Shown: positions 9,979-19,230 of the stretch, one piece after another
How the letters are laid out: each line of letters opens with the position of its first letter
Position numbering within the stretch: the stretch's first letter is position 1
Origin: an uncultured Rhizobiaceae group bacterium
GTDB lineage: Bacteria > Pseudomonadota > Alphaproteobacteria > Rhizobiales > Rhizobiaceae
NCBI GenBank assembly: GCA_937930845.1
Contig: CALHBJ010000008.1
Span: forward strand, 247,132-311,131
DNA length: 64,000 nucleotides
Reading direction: 5' to 3'
Notes under the pieces: model-generated
Told to the model about the DNA's origin: nothing
The model's database searches: none
What the model saw: only the letters and a program-made list of their open reading frames with translations
Made by a program: the position numbers and the translations under genes

Positions 9979-10005
9979 TTTCGCGCGCGGCTGCATGAGC
10001 GCGTT

Positions 10006-11226
10006 GTGAGCGGACAGGAAGACGGGATACCGGAACGAACCCGCGTCTGGATTGAGACGCTCAAGCTCACGCATTTTAGGAATTATGGGCAGATTTCCCT
10101 CAACCTTGACGCGCGGCATGTGGTGCTGAGCGGCGACAACGGTGCGGGAAAAACCAATCTGCTTGAAGCGATTTCTCTTTTGTCACCAGGGCGGGGCCTG
10201 CGCCGTGCGCCCTATGACACCATTGCGCAGTCATTGGGGAATGACCCAAGTCTTGACCCTCAATTTGGCACATGGACCGTGTTTGCCAGCCTGCACGGAG
10301 CGCTGGGTCCGGCACGCATTGGCACCGGCATTGCGGCTGTCCCGGGGGCAAGCGGGGATGTGGATCGCAACCGCAAGACACATATTGACGGGGTCAATGC
10401 GCGGTCAACGGAAACCCTGCTCGACCATGCCCGCATCGTGTGGCTGACACCGGCCATGGACGGCTTGTTTACCGGTCCGGGTTCCGACCGGCGCCGCTTT
10501 TTGGACCGTATGGTGCTGGCGATTGACCCGAGCCACGGACGACGGGTATCTGAATTTGAACGCGCCATGCGCAGCCGCAACAAGCTGCTGGAAGACAGAA
10601 ATGCCAGTTCCAGCTGGCTTGATGGTATTGAAAGCCAGATTGCTGAAACCGGTGTTGCTGTGGCTTTTGCCAGGCGCGAACTGGTGACGCTGCTTCAGGG
10701 CATCATAGCCCGCACGATGACAGGTGGTGACGGCCCTTTCCCCAATGCCGATATCGCCATTGAGGGGACGCTGGAGAGCATGATTGCCGAGGGAGCAGCA
10801 GCCGATCTTGAAGACGCCTATCGCGCGCTGTTGTGCACAAACAGGGCGCGAGACCGGGCAGCCGGGCGCATGCTGGACGGACCGCACCGCAGCAATCTAC
10901 TGGTTCGGCATGGGCCCAAAAACATGGCAGCAGCGCTGTGTTCCACCGGTGAACAAAAGGCATTGCTGCTGGGCCTTGTACTTGCCCATGCGCAATTGGT
11001 TTGCGATGTGTCCGGCATGACACCCATCATTTTGCTGGATGAGGTTGCAGCCCATCTGGATGAACAACGCCGCGCGGGATTGTTTGACCTGATAGACGCG
11101 ATAGGATGCCAGGCCTGGATGACCGGAACAGACGCGCCTATGTTTGGTGCTTTGGGAGACCGGGCCCAGTTTTTCAATGTCAGCAATGGGCAGGTTTCGC
11201 CCGCTGGCCCGGCCCCTGGCGGGTGA
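10006..11226 (+). CDS. recF: DNA replication and repair protein RecF
   Basis: SMC-like ATPase that, with RecO and RecR, loads RecA onto gapped DNA. Walker A GDNGAGKTN lies near residue 45, the ABC-type signature region is CSTGEQKALLLGLVLA, and Walker B is IILLDEVAAHLD with the usual D-loop. The N-terminal LTHFRNYGQISL is typical of RecF. Length 406 residues is slightly long. The start is a GTG at 10006, as the nearby ATG at 9994 runs into a stop. It is third in the dnaA-dnaN-recF run, the common alphaproteobacterial order. Confidence 0.96.
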   Translation: MSGQEDGIPERTRVWIETLKLTHFRNYGQISLNLDARHVVLSGDNGAGKTNLLEAISLLSPGRGLRRAPYDTIAQSLGNDPSLDPQFGTWTVFASLHGALGPARIGTGIAAVPGASGDVDRNRKTHIDGVNARSTETLLDHARIVWLTPAMDGLFTGPGSDRRRFLDRMVLAIDPSHGRRVSEFERAMRSRNKLLEDRNASSSWLDGIESQIAETGVAVAFARRELVTLLQGIIARTMTGGDGPFPNADIAIEGTLESMIAEGAAADLEDAYRALLCTNRARDRAAGRMLDGPHRSNLLVRHGPKNMAAALCSTGEQKALLLGLVLAHAQLVCDVSGMTPIILLDEVAAHLDEQRRAGLFDLIDAIGCQAWMTGTDAPMFGALGDRAQFFNVSNGQVSPAGPAPGG

Positions 11227-11236
11227 GGCACTTTAC

Positions 11237-12010
11237 ATGTCGAATGCATTTTCCAACTTAGAGCTTGAGCGTTATGCGCGCCATTTGGTGTTGCCCGAAA
11301 TTGGTGGCGCAGGTCAGCAAAAGCTCAAGGCTGCCCGTGTCATTGTGACGGGTGCTGGTGGCCTTGGGGCTCCGGCATTGCAATATCTGGCAGCTGCAGG
11401 TGTTGGGCACCTCACCTTGGTGGATGATGATGAAGTTTCGCTTTCCAATTTGCAGCGACAGGTCATTTTCAACTGTAATGATGTGGGCGTGGCCAAGGTT
11501 GATGCGGCGGCCGGGTTTGCCCGCAAACTAAACCCCCATGTGGAAGTGCACTCCAAAATCGTGCGGCTGGATAAGTCCAATGCCCGCGATCTGGTGGAAG
11601 GCCATGATGTGGCGCTGGATGGCAGCGACAATTTGCAGACGCGCTACATACTTGCCGATATCTGCGAGGAATTGCGTGTGCCGCTGGTGAGCGCTGCGGT
11701 GAACCGGTTTGATGGGGCCATCACGACATTTAAACCCTGGGAAACATCTCGCACTGCAACTGGAGGTTCCCAAAGGCCCAATCCTCGTTATCGGGATCTC
11801 TTCCCCAAAACCCAATCGGAAATTGAATTGCCAACCTGCGCTGAAGTGGGGGTTGTGGGAGCCGTGACCGGCATTTTGGGAACCCTGCAGGCCCTGGAGG
11901 TGATCAAGCTGATCACCGGTGCCGGCGACCCGCTGATTGGCCGCTTGCTGATGTTTGAGGGGCTTTCAATGAATTTCCAAACCATCCGCTATGGCAGGAG
12001 CGCCGAATGA
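11237..12010 (+). CDS. MoeB/ThiF/HesA-family E1-like adenylyltransferase
   Basis: Adenylates the C-terminal glycine of a ubiquitin-like sulfur carrier such as MoaD or ThiS. The 257-residue product has the ATP-binding GAGGLGAP (39-46), VDDDEVSLSNLQRQ with the conserved Arg, the DGSDN motif and the Cys of LPTCAEVG (Cys201). Notably the CxxC zinc pair usually written CYRCLFP is replaced by RYRDLFP (184-190), and no C-terminal CxxC pair is present, so this is a zinc-less variant. The ATG at 11237 follows GGGTGAGG. Gene position after recF is shared with many Rhizobiales, where it is often named moeB. The carrier protein is not in the window. Confidence 0.85.
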   Translation: MSNAFSNLELERYARHLVLPEIGGAGQQKLKAARVIVTGAGGLGAPALQYLAAAGVGHLTLVDDDEVSLSNLQRQVIFNCNDVGVAKVDAAAGFARKLNPHVEVHSKIVRLDKSNARDLVEGHDVALDGSDNLQTRYILADICEELRVPLVSAAVNRFDGAITTFKPWETSRTATGGSQRPNPRYRDLFPKTQSEIELPTCAEVGVVGAVTGILGTLQALEVIKLITGAGDPLIGRLLMFEGLSMNFQTIRYGRSAE

Positions 12011-12717
12011 AACCCAAGGTTGAAGCATTCATTTTCGACGTTTTTGGAACGCTGGTGGACTGGCGATACAGTATCGCGCGCAGCGCAGAAGAAACGTTTT
12101 CAAACAAGGGCATCGACATTGATGCAACAGCATTTGCCGACTATTGGCGCGGTCAATACGACCCGGCCATGGCGCGGATACGGACCGGCAATCGCGGCTA
12201 TGTGGCGCTGGATGTGCTGCACTATGAAAACCTTGTGGCAACGCTGGCACATTTTGATCTTGCCGGGCATTTCAGTGAGCCAGAACTGTGGCAATTTTCA
12301 TCTGCCTGGGAACGGCTCGACCCGTGGCCAGAGGTGGTGGACGGGCTCACTCACCTTAAACAACGGGCCATCATTGCGCCCTGCTCCAATGGTTCCATTG
12401 CCCTGATGACCCGGCTTGCCAAATATGGCGGGCTTCCCTGGGATTGCATTCTGGGGGCGGATATTGCTGGCAATTACAAACCCCAACCGGAAGTCTATCA
12501 GGCCTGTTGTTCGGCACTAAGACTATCACCTGATCAGGTTATGATGGTGGCCTGCCACAACAAGGATCTGATCGCGGCCCGGGCGGCTGGCCTTCAAACA
12601 GGTTTTATCCCACGTCCGACTGAGCACGGCCCGGATCAATCCATAGATCTTGGCCCGGAAGCTGATTGGGAAGCCGTGGTTGACCGTATTTCTGATTTGA
12701 GCCGCTGGGCGGAGTGA
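12007..12717 (+). CDS. HAD-superfamily protein, haloacid dehalogenase type II-like
   Basis: The 236-residue product matches the (S)-2-haloacid dehalogenase type of HAD enzymes: nucleophile motif FDVFGTLVDW near residues 10-19, a serine in the CSNGS motif, a Lys in GNYKPQPEVY and the C-terminal ACHNKDLIAARAAGL followed by RPTEHG. Relatives use Asp to displace halide from 2-haloacids, but many genomic members have no proven substrate. The ATG overlaps the moeB-like stop by four bases (ATGA), so it is translationally coupled. It converges on alkB; a small direct repeat GCGTCAATCAACC lies in the gap. Confidence 0.82.
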   Translation: MKPKVEAFIFDVFGTLVDWRYSIARSAEETFSNKGIDIDATAFADYWRGQYDPAMARIRTGNRGYVALDVLHYENLVATLAHFDLAGHFSEPELWQFSSAWERLDPWPEVVDGLTHLKQRAIIAPCSNGSIALMTRLAKYGGLPWDCILGADIAGNYKPQPEVYQACCSALRLSPDQVMMVACHNKDLIAARAAGLQTGFIPRPTEHGPDQSIDLGPEADWEAVVDRISDLSRWAE

Positions 12718-12764
12718 TTTGACTGCTGCCGGGCATCGAACTCAAGGCGTCAATCAACCTGGCG

Positions 12765-13379
12765 TCAATCAACCCGCCGCAATGTCAGATTGATCCGGCC
12801 ACCGTTCTTCAACAATTGCGATGTGTTGGGGTAAATGCGGTCGACCCCATGATAGGCGAGCCTTGCGGGACCGCCGAACAGGATGACATCTCCGCTGTCG
12901 AGGCGAATTGACTGGGTTTTCCCACCCCGTTTGGTTCCGCCCAAGCGAAATAGGCACGAATTCCCCAGTGATACCGACACCACCGGTGCATCGAAAGATT
13001 GTTCATCACGGTCCTGATGCATCCCCATTTTGGCATCATCTGTGTAAAAATTGATGAGACAGGCCTGGGGTTCTGCCACGCCATTGGCCACTTCGCGCCA
13101 AAGATCCTGCAAAATCTGAGGTATGGGCGGCCAGGGTTTGCCGGTGACCGGATGGGTGGGTTGGTAGCGATATCCACGTTGTTTGTCGGTCACCCAGCCC
13201 TGGGAACCCAGATTTGTCATCCGCACGGACATCTCTTTTCCGGTTCTGGGCATGGTTGGCGTGAACAGGGGCGCATGAGTTACAGCGGTGCGAATCATGT
13301 CCAACAGGTCTTGTTGTTGCGCAGGGGAGAAATATTGGGGCCAGTGCCGGACACCTTCCGGCAGGGAAAAAGCCGTCAT
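12765..13379 (-). CDS. alkB: Alkylated DNA repair dioxygenase AlkB
   Basis: Fe(II)/2-oxoglutarate dioxygenase that removes N1-methyladenine and N3-methylcytosine lesions. Iron ligands are in MHQDRDE (HxD) and AYHGVDRI (second His), and the 2-oxoglutarate-binding arginines are in GGRINLTLRR at the C-terminus. The protein also has the INFYTDDAKMGMHQD strand typical of AlkB. About 204 residues from the ATG at 13379, which is preceded by GGAG at suitable spacing; an upstream ATG at 13406 lacks one. It is a single gene, divergent from dnaK and convergent with the HAD gene. Confidence 0.93.
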   Translation of the reverse strand: MTAFSLPEGVRHWPQYFSPAQQQDLLDMIRTAVTHAPLFTPTMPRTGKEMSVRMTNLGSQGWVTDKQRGYRYQPTHPVTGKPWPPIPQILQDLWREVANGVAEPQACLINFYTDDAKMGMHQDRDEQSFDAPVVSVSLGNSCLFRLGGTKRGGKTQSIRLDSGDVILFGGPARLAYHGVDRIYPNTSQLLKNGGRINLTLRRVD

Positions 13380-13443
13380 TTTCGCTCCATTTCCACTTAA
13401 AAACACCGATAACGGGACAAATAAAGATTCTGCCCCTTCAATC

Positions 13444-13472
13444 CTTGCAGGCCTATGCAGGGCTTCTTATAT
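13444..13472 (+). promoter_or_regulatory. Likely RpoH (heat-shock) promoter of dnaK
   Basis: CTTGCA at 13444-13449 and CTTATAT at 13466-13472, separated by 16 bases, match the alphaproteobacterial sigma-32 pattern (CTTGAA, 16-18 bases, CYTATNT). It is 141 bases before the dnaK ATG. Heat control of dnaK is established in the group; the match here is by eye. Confidence 0.55.
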
Positions 13473-13531
13473 AGCTGCCAACGCAGCAGATTGCATTTGT
13501 GTCTTGCTGTATTGATCAAAATATCCAATAG

Positions 13532-13593
13532 GTTCTGCCGCTTGAATGCCTGCCTTCGGGCACCGCTTGCGGATAACCGGGTTCCGGCAGAAC
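13532..13593 (+). promoter_or_regulatory. Structured dnaK 5' leader (three-way junction)
   Basis: A perfect 9-bp stem, GTTCTGCCG (13532-13540) with CGGCAGAAC (13585-13593), encloses two smaller hairpins: TGCC-TTCG-GGCA (13551-13562, a stable UUCG tetraloop) and CGG-ATAA-CCG (13570-13579). The AAGGAG ribosome site at 13599-13604 lies just outside the fold. It could stabilise the message or sense temperature. Confidence 0.5.
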
Positions 13594-13612
13594 GCTGTAA
13601 GGAGAGAAGAGA

Positions 13613-15535
13613 ATGGCTAAAGTTATTGGTATCGATCTGGGCACCACCAACTCCTGTGTGGCGGTGATGGATGGAAAGACCGCAAAAGTAATCGAAAATG
13701 CCGAAGGTGCGCGCACAACACCTTCCATGGTTGCGTTCACAGAAGATGGTGAACGCCTGGTTGGGCAGCCCGCAAAACGCCAGGCTGTGACAAATCCTGA
13801 AAACACGCTTTTCGCCGTCAAGCGCCTGATTGGCCGACGGTATGAAGACAAAGCCGTGGCCAAGGACAAAAAGCTTGTGCCTTTTGAGATCGTCAAAGGC
13901 GACAATGGCGATGCCTGGGTTGAAACCCGTGGTGATAAATATTCCCCTTCACAGATTTCTGCGATGATCCTTCAGAAGATGAAGGAAACGGCCGAGGCTT
14001 ATCTGGGCGAAAAAGTTGAGCAGGCGGTGATCACCGTTCCCGCTTACTTTAACGATGCCCAGCGCCAGGCCACCAAAGACGCGGGCAAGATTGCCGGTCT
14101 TGAAGTGCTTCGTATTATCAACGAACCAACCGCAGCGGCCCTTTCCTACGGCATGGACAAAAACGACGGTAAGACCATCGCGGTTTATGACCTTGGTGGT
14201 GGCACGTTTGACGTCTCCATTCTGGAAATCGGCGATGGTGTGTTTGAAGTTAAATCCACCAATGGCGATACATTCCTTGGCGGTGAAGACTTTGACATGG
14301 CGCTGGTGGATTATCTGGCAAATGAGTTCAAGAAAGATCAGGGCGTTGATCTCAAGAACGACAAACTGGCATTGCAGCGGCTGAAAGAAGCCGCAGAAAA
14401 AGCCAAGATTGAACTGTCTTCCGGCGCACAGACCGAAGTGAACCTGCCATTTATTACCGCGGACGCTTCCGGTCCAAAGCACCTGACCATGAAACTGACC
14501 CGTGCGAAATTTGAAACCCTGGTGGGTGATCTGATCAAACGCACCGTCAAGCCCATGCAGGAAGCTTTGAAAGATGCAGGCTTGTCGACCGGTGAGGTGG
14601 ATGAAGTGATCCTGGTTGGCGGCATGACACGCATGCCCAAGGTTCAGGAAACCGTGCAGGAATTCTTTGGCAAAGAACCCCATAAGGGTGTGAACCCCGA
14701 TGAGGTGGTGGCCATGGGTGCAGCCATTCAGGCTGGCGTGTTGCAAGGCGATGTGACCGATGTGCTGTTGCTTGATGTGACCCCATTGTCGCTTGGTATC
14801 GAAACATTGGGTGGCGTGTTTACCCGCCTGATCGACCGCAACACGACAATCCCAACGAAGAAGTCGCAGACTTTCTCGACCGCCGAAGACAGCCAGAATG
14901 CCGTGACCATTCGCGTATCGCAGGGTGAGCGCGAAATGGCTTCCGACAACAAACTGCTTGGTCAGTTCGATCTGGTTGGCATCCCGCCTGCCCCGCGCGG
15001 CGTTCCTCAAATTGAGGTGACATTTGACATCGATGCCAACGGCATTGTGAATGTGTCCGCCAAGGACAAGGGCACGGGTAAGAGCCACGAAATTCGCATC
15101 CAGGCCTCAGGCGGTCTGTCGGATGACGATATCGAACAGATGGTCAAAGACGCTGAGGCGAATGCCGACAGCGATAAAGCCCGCCGCGAAGCCGTTGAGG
15201 CCAAGAACCATGCCGAGACATTGATTCACTCCACGGAGAAATCATTGGAAGAGCATGCAGATAAGGTCAGTGCGGAAGACAAGAGCGCAATTGATGCGGC
15301 CATGGCCGAATTGAAAACCGCTCTGGAAGGCGATGATGGCGAAGAGATTACGGCCAAGTCCCAGGCGCTTGCTGAAGCCAGCATGAAAATGGGTCAGGCA
15401 ATCTACGAAGCCCAGCAGTCGGAAGAAGAAGCATCAGCGGCAGCCGATGCCGCAGCTCATGCAGCTGCAGATGAAAATGTTGTCGACGCCGATTTCGAAG
15501 AGATCGACGATGAAGACGAGAAAAAGTCTGCCTGA
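13613..15535 (+). CDS. dnaK: Molecular chaperone DnaK (Hsp70)
   Basis: ATP-driven protein-folding chaperone. The 640-residue product begins [21 protein letters not shown] (phosphate 1 loop), has the second Hsp70 signature [16 protein letters not shown], the third [14 protein letters not shown], the substrate-domain segment with the [13 protein letters not shown] linker, and an acidic C-terminus ending [12 protein letters not shown] that resembles the usual EEVDDxxxK tail. Strong AAGGAG site before the ATG. It lies behind a probable heat-shock promoter and structured leader. Its partner dnaJ is downstream but separated by a methyltransferase gene, which is unusual. Confidence 0.99.
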   Translation: MAKVIGIDLGTTNSCVAVMDGKTAKVIENAEGARTTPSMVAFTEDGERLVGQPAKRQAVTNPENTLFAVKRLIGRRYEDKAVAKDKKLVPFEIVKGDNGDAWVETRGDKYSPSQISAMILQKMKETAEAYLGEKVEQAVITVPAYFNDAQRQATKDAGKIAGLEVLRIINEPTAAALSYGMDKNDGKTIAVYDLGGGTFDVSILEIGDGVFEVKSTNGDTFLGGEDFDMALVDYLANEFKKDQGVDLKNDKLALQRLKEAAEKAKIELSSGAQTEVNLPFITADASGPKHLTMKLTRAKFETLVGDLIKRTVKPMQEALKDAGLSTGEVDEVILVGGMTRMPKVQETVQEFFGKEPHKGVNPDEVVAMGAAIQAGVLQGDVTDVLLLDVTPLSLGIETLGGVFTRLIDRNTTIPTKKSQTFSTAEDSQNAVTIRVSQGEREMASDNKLLGQFDLVGIPPAPRGVPQIEVTFDIDANGIVNVSAKDKGTGKSHEIRIQASGGLSDDDIEQMVKDAEANADSDKARREAVEAKNHAETLIHSTEKSLEEHADKVSAEDKSAIDAAMAELKTALEGDDGEEITAKSQALAEASMKMGQAIYEAQQSEEEASAAADAAAHAAADENVVDADFEEIDDEDEKKSA

Positions 15536-15550
15536 TCCGGCACAGCAAAT

Positions 15551-15580
15551 TGGTTCCCTGGCCCCTGCGCCAGGGAACCA
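15551..15580 (+). terminator. Twelve-bp hairpin after dnaK without T-run
   Basis: Perfect stem TGGTTCCCTGGC/GCCAGGGAACCA with a six-base loop, 15 bases after the dnaK stop. ATAAATTC follows rather than a T tract, so it may be a partial terminator or a 3' stabiliser that keeps dnaK message above that of downstream genes. Confidence 0.55.
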
Positions 15581-15622
15581 TAAATTCTTCACCCGCACCC
15601 GGCATCTGCGCAAGGCCAATCA

Positions 15623-16483
15623 ATGTTTGTTGTAAAAAACGGCTTTACGTTTTCGCGCTTTAATGCACTGGCCCACTCTGGCTGGGTTGGCCCGGCTACA
15701 AATTCCTATTTCTCAAGAAAAGCGTTGCGCCTGCTCATATCACTGCAAAAGAAAATCGGCGAACTGCCAAAAAACATTTGCTTTAGTGGGCGGCTTTTTG
15801 ATCGCTACGACATAGATATCTATCCGTTTCTCAATCAGACTGATAGACGCTTACTCCATGATAACCCTCCCTGGACGCAAGAAGAGCATGACTTAATTCA
15901 GCAAATTATCTCTGCTGAATTAGATCGTCCATTTCGTTTCGCAGATATCGGAGCAAACATGGGGCTCTATACCATGTTGGCGGCCAAACTTTGCGAGGAT
16001 GCGGGGCGATCTTTGAACGCTGTATGTGTGGAGCCGCAGGAAAGTGTGGGCCAACGTTTGGAGAAAAATCTGCAATCTGCTGGAATTATCGATTCATGCC
16101 ACATCGAAATGTGCGCCGTGGGTGAGCAGAATGGAACTCTGGAATTGATGCTACACGACACCAACCAGGGTGAAGCGTCTATGGTTCGACAGCCCACAAC
16201 AAGCCTGGCCGGGACGGAAATCGTTGAAACCAGGTTGCTCAGAGAACTTATCGACCGCTTTGATTCTCAACCGGTAGATCTGATGAAGATTGATATTGAA
16301 GGGTATGAAGCCAAAGTGCTCGAACCGTTCTTTCGTGACACCAGCAATGCGATCTGGCCACGTTGGGTTCACATCGAAACAATACATGATGCGACCGACG
16401 AATTACGTAAGATATTGACCAAAAACGGTTACGTCGAACGGCTGCGAGGCACGTTTGACAGTATCTTCAAACTTGATGTGTGA
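15623..16483 (+). CDS. FkbM-family SAM-dependent methyltransferase
   Basis: A 286-residue protein with the FkbM layout: SAM-binding ADIGANMGLYT near residues 111-121, an acidic residue at the end of the next strand (VCVEPQ), and the family-typical VDLMKIDIEGYEAKVLEPF near 220-240. FkbM proteins O-methylate diverse sugars, lipids or natural products; the substrate here is unknown. The N-terminal 100 residues lack a domain I recognise. It sits between dnaK (87 bases upstream, with a strong hairpin between) and dnaJ (12 bases downstream). Its codons look somewhat more AT-rich than those of the chaperone genes, which would suit later insertion. Confidence 0.82.
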   Translation: MFVVKNGFTFSRFNALAHSGWVGPATNSYFSRKALRLLISLQKKIGELPKNICFSGRLFDRYDIDIYPFLNQTDRRLLHDNPPWTQEEHDLIQQIISAELDRPFRFADIGANMGLYTMLAAKLCEDAGRSLNAVCVEPQESVGQRLEKNLQSAGIIDSCHIEMCAVGEQNGTLELMLHDTNQGEASMVRQPTTSLAGTEIVETRLLRELIDRFDSQPVDLMKIDIEGYEAKVLEPFFRDTSNAIWPRWVHIETIHDATDELRKILTKNGYVERLRGTFDSIFKLDV

Positions 16484-16495
16484 AACCTGACCGCT

Positions 16496-17620
16496 ATGGA
16501 AAAAGCCGATTATTACGAAACGCTGGGCGTATCCCGCGATGCGGATGAAAAGACGCTGAAAAGCGCTTTTCGCAAACAGGCGATGAAATATCATCCCGAC
16601 CGCAATCCCGATAATGCAGAAGCGGAAGCGAAGTTCAAGGAACTTGGCGAGGCCTATGAGGCGCTGAAAGACCCGCAAAAACGGGCTGCTTATGATCGTT
16701 TTGGACATGCCGCGTTTGAAAACAACGGTGGCGGTGGCGCAGGCCCGTTTGGCGGCGGTTCCATGAGCGATATTTTCGAAGATATTTTCGGCGAAATGAT
16801 GGGCGGCGGGCGCCGCAGCTCCGGCGGCAGGGCGCGCGGTGCAGACCTGCGCTTCAATATGGAAATTTCCCTTGAAGAAGCATTTGAGGGAAAAACCGCC
16901 GAGATTGAAATCCCCAGTTCCGTCACCTGTGACACCTGCAGTGGATCGGGTGCAAAACCCGGTACATCGCCTTCCACCTGTGGCATGTGCGGCGGTGTGG
17001 GCCAGGTTCGTGCGAGCCAGGGCTTTTTCTCTATTCAACGCACCTGCCCCACCTGCCAAGGGCGCGGCGAAGTTATCTCTGACCCCTGCTCCCCTTGCTC
17101 CGGTTCTGGCCGGGTCACGCAGGAAAAAACACTTTCCGTCAACGTGCCCGCCGGCATTGAAGACGGCACCCGCATTCGCCTTGCCGGTGAAGGCGAGGCA
17201 GGGGCGCGCGGCGGCCCCACCGGAGATTTATATATTTTCCTGTCGATCAAGCCGCACGAATTTTTCCAGCGCGATGGGGCTGATATCTATTGCCGTGTTC
17301 CCATTTCCATGACGACTGCAGCGCTTGGCGGGCAGTTTGAAGTTGGTACAGTTGAGGGGAGCAATACGCGGGTTAAAGTTCCCGAAGGCACCCAGAACGG
17401 CAAGCAATTCCGGTTGCGTGGCAAAGGCATGCCAGTCATGCGCTCCAGCCAAATGGGCGATATGTACATACAGGTCGCGATTGAAACACCTTCCAACCTG
17501 TCTAAGAAACAACGCGAGTTGCTGCAGGAATTCGAACAATTAAGCTCGGAAGAGAACTCGCCGGAATCCACCGGTTTCTTCTCTCGCATGAAGGGGTTTT
17601 TTGACGGTCTAGCCGACTAA
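16496..17620 (+). CDS. dnaJ: Chaperone protein DnaJ (Hsp40)
   Basis: Co-chaperone that delivers substrates to DnaK and triggers its ATPase. Type I architecture in 374 residues: J domain with YHPDRNPDN (HPD near residue 34), a Gly/Phe-rich stretch (about 78-115), four zinc-binding CxxCxGxG repeats between about 142 and 205 (the fragments [24 protein letters not shown] and CSPCSGSG) and the C-terminal substrate-binding domains. It starts 12 bases after the FkbM gene, so it is likely cotranscribed with it. Confidence 0.98.
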   Translation: MEKADYYETLGVSRDADEKTLKSAFRKQAMKYHPDRNPDNAEAEAKFKELGEAYEALKDPQKRAAYDRFGHAAFENNGGGGAGPFGGGSMSDIFEDIFGEMMGGGRRSSGGRARGADLRFNMEISLEEAFEGKTAEIEIPSSVTCDTCSGSGAKPGTSPSTCGMCGGVGQVRASQGFFSIQRTCPTCQGRGEVISDPCSPCSGSGRVTQEKTLSVNVPAGIEDGTRIRLAGEGEAGARGGPTGDLYIFLSIKPHEFFQRDGADIYCRVPISMTTAALGGQFEVGTVEGSNTRVKVPEGTQNGKQFRLRGKGMPVMRSSQMGDMYIQVAIETPSNLSKKQRELLQEFEQLSSEENSPESTGFFSRMKGFFDGLAD

Positions 17621-17645
17621 CTTCAATCCATCGCCCGGAGACTCC

Positions 17646-18200
17646 ATGCCTAAAATCGCCATCATTCCCGGCTCAAGCCGCGCCCAGTCGTTCAATACCC
17701 GGGTGGCCACGGCAATTGGTCATAAATTGGGGCAGATGGGTGCCGAGATTCAGTTGATCTCGCTGGCTGACTACCCAATGCCGATTTATGACGGGGATAT
17801 GGAGGCGGAACAGGGATGCGCGTCCCAAGCGATTGCACTGGCAGCGGTTCTTGCACAGTGCCAGGGCGTGGTGTTGGTCCATCCCGAATATAACTCTTCC
17901 ATTACCCCCCTGATGAAAAACATGCTGGACTGGATGAGCCGGGATGTTGGTGTGGAGGTCTATCAAAACCGCACATTTGCACTCGCTGCAGGATCGCCGG
18001 GTGCGTTGGGCGGCATTCGTGTATTGTCCCACGCCAGAGACGTGCTTGTGAGCGTTGGCGCAGACACCATCACACCGCAGCTTTGTGTGGGTGGCGGAGA
18101 TTCTGCCTTTGCACCGGACGGTACATTGGCCAATGAACGGCACCAGAAATTGCTCCACACCATGTGCGAAACGTTGATACGGCGCGCCAAAACTCACTAG
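17646..18200 (+). CDS. NADPH-dependent FMN reductase family protein
   Basis: Flavodoxin-like fold protein of 184 residues. The FMN phosphate loop is [13 protein letters not shown] at residues 9-21, and [18 protein letters not shown] matches the conserved PEYN..KNAIDW flavin-binding segment of the ArsH/ChrR/azoreductase-like group. Likely a cytoplasmic quinone or chromate-type reductase using NAD(P)H; the true substrate is not deducible. It follows dnaJ by 25 bases and precedes pyrF by 14 bases, so it may belong to the same long transcript. Confidence 0.85.
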   Translation: MPKIAIIPGSSRAQSFNTRVATAIGHKLGQMGAEIQLISLADYPMPIYDGDMEAEQGCASQAIALAAVLAQCQGVVLVHPEYNSSITPLMKNMLDWMSRDVGVEVYQNRTFALAAGSPGALGGIRVLSHARDVLVSVGADTITPQLCVGGGDSAFAPDGTLANERHQKLLHTMCETLIRRAKTH

Positions 18201-18214
18201 AGGGAATACCCCGT

Positions 18215-18928
18215 ATGGCTGATGACCGGTTGATCGTAGCCCTTGATGTGCCCAGTGTGGATGAAGCCCGCGTGGCAATCGATGAATTGGGCGATGCGGT
18301 CAGCTTCTACAAAATTGGCCATCAATTGTGCTTTGCACCGCACCGGCACAATGGCTTGCAGCTGGCACAGGAACTGGTTGAGGAAGGTAAAAAGGTCTTT
18401 CTCGACCTGAAGCTTCTCGACATCGACAACACGGTTGCCAAGGGCGTGGAAAGCGTGGTCGGCATGGGCGTTGATATGCTTACGCTCCACGCCTATCCCA
18501 AGGCCATGCGGGCAGCTGTTGAGGCTCTGGGCGATCATGCGCTTACGCTGCTGGGCGTTACGGTTCTCACCTCCATGGATGACACTGATCTTGAGGAAGC
18601 CGGTTATGGGCTCCCTGCGGCTGATCTTGTGACCATGCGGGCGCGGCAGGCGAAAGCCGCCGGGATGGGCGGATTGGTGGCATCTGCCCTGGAAGCTGCT
18701 GCCATTCGAGACATTGTCGGCCCTTACGACCATGGCACAGGCATGGCCATTGTAACCCCCGGCATCCGCCCCACAGGCACCGCACATGGCGACCAGAAGC
18801 GGGTGATGACGCCTGCACGCGCGCTTGAAAGCGGTGCATCGCACCTTGTTATCGGACGCCCGATCATGGAAGCTTCGAACCGCAGGGAAGCGGCACAAGC
18901 CATTCTTGAAGAAATTTCAGACGTATAA
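18215..18928 (+). CDS. pyrF: Orotidine 5'-phosphate decarboxylase
   Basis: Last step of UMP synthesis: decarboxylates OMP to UMP. The 237-residue product has LIVALDVPS at the N-terminus, the catalytic [11 protein letters not shown] motif (Asp-Lys-Asp array), VTVLTSMDD, the VTPGIRP phosphate-binding loop and [11 protein letters not shown] near the end. The ATG at 18215 follows AGAGGG and begins [11 protein letters not shown]; an earlier in-frame start at 18164 would overlap the flavin reductase gene. Two DUF1330 genes follow immediately. Confidence 0.97.
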   Translation: MADDRLIVALDVPSVDEARVAIDELGDAVSFYKIGHQLCFAPHRHNGLQLAQELVEEGKKVFLDLKLLDIDNTVAKGVESVVGMGVDMLTLHAYPKAMRAAVEALGDHALTLLGVTVLTSMDDTDLEEAGYGLPAADLVTMRARQAKAAGMGGLVASALEAAAIRDIVGPYDHGTGMAIVTPGIRPTGTAHGDQKRVMTPARALESGASHLVIGRPIMEASNRREAAQAILEEISDV

Positions 18929-18939
18929 GGATGCCCGAA

Positions 18940-19230
18940 ATGGCCAAAGGTTACTGGATTGCCCGCGTGGATGTGACCGATACAGATCGCTATCCAGACT
19001 ATGTATCGACCGCCAAACCAGCATTTGACCGCTATGGCGCAATCTTTCTGGCGCGGGGCGGTGAAACCCATTCGCTGGAAGGCGAAAACCGCGCCAGGAA
19101 CGTGGTTATCGAGTTCCCTTCCGTTCAACACGCGCTTGATTGCTATAACAGCGACGAATACCAGGCGGCGGTCAAGATTCGCAAAAGCGCAGCAGATGCC
19201 GAATTGATCATTGTGGAAGGAGCATCGTAA
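18940..19230 (+). CDS. DUF1330 family protein (first of a tandem pair)
   Basis: A 96-residue ferredoxin-fold-like DUF1330 protein starting MAKGYWIARVDVTD, with the conserved AFDRYGAIFLARGG and RNVVIEFPS segments and a C-terminal ELIIVEG strand. The family has no established biochemical role. ATG 18940 aligns exactly with the start of its neighbour and has AAGGA nine bases upstream; ATG 18931 would add three residues. Its stop overlaps the start of the second copy by one base. Placed directly after pyrF. Confidence 0.85.
   Translation: MAKGYWIARVDVTDTDRYPDYVSTAKPAFDRYGAIFLARGGETHSLEGENRARNVVIEFPSVQHALDCYNSDEYQAAVKIRKSAADAELIIVEGAS

Noticed and set aside
12748-12776. GCGTCAATCAACC direct repeat as an attachment site
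   Set aside because: It is only two short, nearly adjacent copies between convergent genes with no integrase nearby; most likely a local slippage duplication.
13949-15088. A 379-codon open frame antisense to dnaK
   Set aside because: It is the reverse-complement shadow of a strongly biased dnaK frame; the protein is His/Gly/Phe-rich with no family resemblance and no ribosome site.
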